A DNA stretch of 9,370 bases from Alphaproteobacteria bacterium (lineage in GTDB: Bacteria; Pseudomonadota; Alphaproteobacteria; Rhodospirillales; Rhodospirillaceae), in contig JADGDA010000087.1 of NCBI GenBank assembly GCA_015228695.1, forward strand, positions 1 through 9,370. The letters are read 5' to 3'. Positions 5,905-9,370 of this stretch are shown piece by piece (position 1 is the stretch's first letter; every line of letters begins with the position of its first letter). The position numbers and the translations under genes were made by a program. The notes beneath the pieces are model-generated. The model had not been told where the DNA came from, searched no databases, and was given only the letters and a program-made list of their open reading frames with translations.

Positions 5905-8900
5905 ATGCTGAACGGGAAGACCCGCTTCCCGCCCCTGACGGTCGTGGCCTTCGTGCTGGGGCTGGCGTTCACGATGGTCGCCCTTTCCGTCGAATGGAAG
6001 GAGGCGGTTTCCGACGCCGAGCAGCGGTTCCTGGCCTGGGCGGACGGCATCCGCAGCCAAGTCGAGCATGACGTGCAATCCGTGGAGCACGCCCTGGAGG
6101 AACTCGCCCTGGTCGCGGAAACCGCGCGTTCGCCCGATCCCGACCTCCTCGACCGGGTCGGCAAGCTGATTTGCGCCCGGCACGCACTCGTCGGCGATAT
6201 CCGCTATATCCCGCTGGAGCGGGGAGCCCCGGAGACGAATCGGGCCGTGCTCCGCGTGACGACCGAGCCGGGCGCCCGCTCCGGCCGCTATACGCTGACC
6301 ATGCCGGTTCGCCGCATGGAAGCGGGAGGTATCGTCGTCGTTTCGGTCGACGGCCATCGGCTCCTCGACTCCGATCCGGCCGACGCCCGCTATTCCGGGG
6401 GGAGCGTTCCCGGCGGGGCCGTTCAGGTCAGCCTTGACGTCAAGGGGGACGAGGGGGATTGGACCCCGCTCTTCGTCCGTCCCTCGCCCGACGGGGAAAC
6501 GCCGAGTTTCGGCCTTCCCTTGCTGACGTTCGAACTTCCGGTCGCATCGGCCATTGGGAATTTTCGTCTGCGGTTCGTCCGGCCGCTTCGCTACGCCGAC
6601 CTCAGCGGGAGGGAGATCGCGACCGCCGGCGGGTTTGGCTTGGCTCTTCTGGCGCTGCTGCTGCTGACCGCCTCGTTCGCCACCCGCCGGGTCCGGGAAC
6701 TGGCCCAGCGCGACGAGGACATCCGCCGGACCGTCAGCCGGCAGACGGAAACGCTGGCCCGCGAAATCGAGGAGCACAAGCGGACGGAAATCGTCCTGCG
6801 CCAACGGACGGAGGAACTCGCGACCCGCATGCGTCAGGTCGACGGACTCCATGCGGTCTCCGAGCTGTTGCAGGTCAACACCAGCAACACCGACGGCTTG
6901 AAGCCGGTGGCCGACATCCTCCGCTCCTCCCTGCAATGGCCCGATATCAGCCGGGGCCGGGTGGTCGTGGAGGGGGCCGAGTTCCTGTCCGCCGATTTTG
7001 CCGAGACCGGGCACGTCCTGAGACGGAACATCGTCGTGGACGGCAAGCCGGCCGGGGTGGTGGAGGTGTTCCGGACCACGCCGGTCCCCGAATCCGGCGT
7101 TTCGGCCTTCCACGAGACGGAAGAGTCGTTCGTCGCGGACCTCGCCCGTCTGCTCGGGCTCCACGTCAAGCGTTTGCGGGCGGAGCGGGAGCGCGAATCG
7201 GTCGAGGAATCGTTGCTCGGCATCATTCACGAAAGCCCCGTGGCGATCGGCATCACCGACGAATCCGGCCGTCCGGTCTATTGGAATCCGCGCTTCCGCC
7301 GGTTGGGGCGGCGCGGAGACGAAGGCGCCGAGCACACCGAGTTCCAACTGTCCTTCGCCGATCCCCAGCGGCGGCAGGACCTTCTCTGGCGGTTCCGCAA
7401 CGGCGAGGTCGTGCGCGACGAGGAGGTCGAACTCATCGACAGCGACTATCAGTCAGTCTGGGTGGAAATGACGGTCCAGGAACTGATGTTCGAGGGGGAA
7501 AAATCGGTTCTGACCTGGGTCTACGACATCACCGCCCGCAAGACCCAGAAGGAAGCCCTGGAACTCGCCCGCAAGGAGGCCGAGGACGCGAGCCGGGCCA
7601 AGTCGAACTTCCTCGCGACCATGAGCCACGAAATCCGCACCCCGATGAACGGCATCATCGGCATGACGGAGATGCTGGAACAGACGGGGCAGACCCCCGA
7701 ACAGTCGAGCATGACCGCGATCATCCGCGAGTCGGGAGCGTCGCTCCTGGTCATCATCAACGATATCCTGGACTTCTCCAAGATCGAGGCGGGCAAGCTC
7801 GAACTGGAAACGGTTTCGTTTTCCTTGAGCCGGCTGGTGGAGCAGGTCGCGGACCTTCTCGGTCCCCGCGCCCACGACAAGGGAACCCACCTTCTGAGCT
7901 ACGTCGACCCGGAGGTCCCCGACCACCTGGAGGGCGATCCGGTCCGCGTCCGCCAGTTCCTGACCAATCTGGTCGGTAATGCCATCAAATTCACCGAGTA
8001 CGGCAACGTCACCATCGACGTTTCCGCCGTGGAGGACATGGAAACCTCGGTTACCCTGATGTTCCGGGTCACCGACACGGGAATCGGGATCGACGAGGAT
8101 ACCCAAAGACGCCTGTTCCAGCCCTTCACCCAGGCGGACAATTCGACGACGCGGCGGTTCGGAGGCACCGGCCTCGGCCTGTCGATCAGCCGCGCCCTGG
8201 TGGAGATGATGGACGGGGATATCGGCGTGGAGAGCACGCCCGGCGAGGGGTCAACCTTCTGGGTCCGGGTTCCCTTCGGGGTCCGCCCCGAACTGCGGGG
8301 CTCGCGCAAGGGCCAGTTGATCGGAAAGAGCGTGCTCGTCGTCACGGAAGACACCATCCTGTCGGGAATCGTGAGCCGGTATCTGGCCTATGGCGGGGCG
8401 CGGGTCGAGGTGGTGGAGACCGCCGCCTGGGCGCTCGACGCCCTGCGCGAAAACACCGCCGACAACCGGCCGTTCGATCTGGTCCTAGTGGACGACGATC
8501 TTCCCTACCGGGCGGCGGAAAAGCTGTCGGTAACGGTTGCGGGGCCCGGCGGCATCCGGGGGACGAAACTCGTGGCGATCGTGGACCGGTCCTGCATCGC
8601 CCAGGCGGGGGAACGCTATCCCGACGCCTTCGCCCTGTTGCCCTCCCCGGTCTCCCGCGCCCATCTGTGGGATGCGGCGGCGGCGGCGGTCGGCCTTTCG
8701 CCCGCCGACCTGGCCCCCCCGGTGACGTCGCGTCCCGGAGACAACCGGCTCCTCGGGATCAAGTTCCTCCCCGCCGACCCGGAAACCGCCCGGAAGAACG
8801 GCACGATGATCCTGATCGCCGAGGACAACACGATCAACCAGACCGTGATCCGCATGATGCTGGAAAGGATCGGCCTTGCCGCCGACATCGTCGGAAACGG

Positions 8901-9370
8901 GGTCGAGGCCCTGACGGCCCTTCGGAAGCAGACCTACGGCATGCTCCTGACCGACTGCCACATGCCCGAGATGGACGGTTACGCCCTGGCCTCGGCGATC
9001 CGCGATGCGGAGCGGAAGACGGGCCGCCATCTCCCGGTGGTCGCCGTCACCGCCGACGTCCTGGCCAGCACGGAGGACGCCTGCCACAACATGGGCATGG
9101 ATGCGTGCATCAAGAAACCCATCGGAATCGCCGATATCGAGTCGGTGGTCCGTCAGTTCCTTCCGAAGGCCCTGGAACTGCGGACCCGGATTCCCGCGTC
9201 CCCGGCGGCCCCCGTCGAGGCGAGGTCCCCCGCCCCGCCGCCCCTCCCGGAGTTTCCCGCCGTTCCGGTGGAGCCCGTGCTGGACCTGTCCTATCTTCGC
9301 GAGGCGACCGGTGGCGATGGGGAGACGATCAAAACCGTGCTGGACGACTTCCTTCGTCTCAGTCCGTCCC
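5905..9370 (+). CDS. Hybrid sensor histidine kinase (CHASE-like, PAS, HisKA, HATPase, REC, REC, HPt), 3' truncated by window edge
   Basis: A membrane-bound hybrid kinase with internal phosphorelay, BarA/EvgS-like in output; 1155 residues are visible, with no stop codon. Order: TM1 (about 10-28); periplasmic region (29-235) whose ERFL-to-YIPLERG pattern suggests a compact CHASE domain; TM2 (239-258); coiled coil (262-310); a weak GAF-like region (313-430); PAS (438-550, ending VYDITARK); HisKA with [10 protein letters not shown] and phospho-acceptor His575; HATPase with Asn692 (NAIKFT), DTGIGI (724-729) and GGTGLGL (753-759). REC1 (808-925) keeps Asp863, but Ser914 stands where the conserved Lys belongs and the acidic pair is only TED, so it is probably degenerate. 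REC2 (969-1085) is canonical: EDN 973-975, Asp1017, Thr1049, Lys1071. A Pro-rich linker leads to an HPt domain starting near 1123; its His lies beyond the window. Likely co-transcribed with hpnA-hpnM. The signal and partner regulator are unknown. Confidence 0.95.
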   Translation, partial: MLNGKTRFPPLTVVAFVLGLAFTMVALSVEWKEAVSDAEQRFLAWADGIRSQVEHDVQSVEHALEELALVAETARSPDPDLLDRVGKLICARHALVGDIRYIPLERGAPETNRAVLRVTTEPGARSGRYTLTMPVRRMEAGGIVVVSVDGHRLLDSDPADARYSGGSVPGGAVQVSLDVKGDEGDWTPLFVRPSPDGETPSFGLPLLTFELPVASAIGNFRLRFVRPLRYADLSGREIATAGGFGLALLALLLLTASFATRRVRELAQRDEDIRRTVSRQTETLAREIEEHKRTEIVLRQRTEELATRMRQVDGLHAVSELLQVNTSNTDGLKPVADILRSSLQWPDISRGRVVVEGAEFLSADFAETGHVLRRNIVVDGKPAGVVEVFRTTPVPESGVSAFHETEESFVADLARLLGLHVKRLRAERERESVEESLLGIIHESPVAIGITDESGRPVYWNPRFRRLGRRGDEGAEHTEFQLSFADPQRRQDLLWRFRNGEVVRDEEVELIDSDYQSVWVEMTVQELMFEGEKSVLTWVYDITARKTQKEALELARKEAEDASRAKSNFLATMSHEIRTPMNGIIGMTEMLEQTGQTPEQSSMTAIIRESGASLLVIINDILDFSKIEAGKLELETVSFSLSRLVEQVADLLGPRAHDKGTHLLSYVDPEVPDHLEGDPVRVRQFLTNLVGNAIKFTEYGNVTIDVSAVEDMETSVTLMFRVTDTGIGIDEDTQRRLFQPFTQADNSTTRRFGGTGLGLSISRALVEMMDGDIGVESTPGEGSTFWVRVPFGVRPELRGSRKGQLIGKSVLVVTEDTILSGIVSRYLAYGGARVEVVETAAWALDALRENTADNRPFDLVLVDDDLPYRAAEKLSVTVAGPGGIRGTKLVAIVDRSCIAQAGERYPDAFALLPSPVSRAHLWDAAAAAVGLSPADLAPPVTSRPGDNRLLGIKFLPADPETARKNGTMILIAEDNTINQTVIRMMLERIGLAADIVGNGVEALTALRKQTYGMLLTDCHMPEMDGYALASAIRDAERKTGRHLPVVAVTADVLASTEDACHNMGMDACIKKPIGIADIESVVRQFLPKALELRTRIPASPAAPVEARSPAPPPLPEFPAVPVEPVLDLSYLREATGGDGETIKTVLDDFLRLSPS

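Noticed and set aside
4048..7347. A 1099-codon open frame on the minus strand opposite hpnA, hpnM and the first half of the kinase
   Set aside because: It is antisense to three + strand genes with clear family motifs, has low-complexity Arg/Gly/Asp/His-rich composition and no recognisable domain. GC-rich codon bias on the sense strand readily opens such frames.
6459..7979. A 506-codon + strand frame inside the kinase region
   Set aside because: Out of frame with the kinase, whose HisKA, HATPase and PAS motifs are continuous in the frame starting at 5905; the product is Arg/Pro/Gly-rich without motifs.

Overview
The window is GC-rich, densely coding bacterial DNA that most resembles an alphaproteobacterium, probably Rhodospirillales-like. 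That is an inference from four things. It has an hpnA/hpnM pair from a hopanoid gene set, and a palindromic intergenic repeat whose translation reads MRGLDPRIQ, which is very common in that class. It has a small-RNA locus resembling the alphaproteobacterial suhB/alpha-r14 type, behind a CTTGNN-N17-CTANNT-like promoter. Codon use is GC-rich throughout.

Layout. (1) Positions 3-1235 (+) encode a PaaK/CapK-like adenylate-forming ligase whose frame is open at the left edge. (2) Positions 1236-1401 are intergenic and hold the first copy of a 59-nt repeat containing a perfect palindrome. (3) Positions 1402-2319 (+) encode a DyP-type haem peroxidase of the YfeX/DypB kind with all key residues. (4) Positions 2320-2736 have no convincing protein gene, but positions 2482-2613 look like a complete small-RNA unit: promoter, hairpin, unpaired CCTCCC stretch and intrinsic terminator. 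(5) Positions 2737-3891 (-) encode an exported DUF1176 protein, whose 5' end contains two back-to-back hairpins, one being the MRGLDPRIQ-type palindrome. (6) Positions 3892-4197 are a divergent intergenic region with the second copy of the 59-nt repeat. (7) Positions 4198-9370 (+) are a tightly spaced run: hpnA, hpnM and a large CHASE-like/PAS hybrid histidine kinase that runs off the right edge inside its HPt domain.

How the parts fit. hpnA and hpnM belong to the gene set that makes hopanoids and handles them at the membrane. The kinase starts 27 nt after hpnM behind a strong ribosome binding site, so a membrane-lipid module and a membrane-spanning phosphorelay sensor are probably co-transcribed. 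Whether the kinase senses or controls envelope state is inference.

The least expected signal is the 59-nt repeat (49/59 identical, no gaps). It lies upstream of both the peroxidase and the DUF1176 gene in the same orientation relative to each. That fits either a shared regulatory element or a dispersed repeat family. I found no phage, insertion sequence, CRISPR array or tRNA/rRNA.
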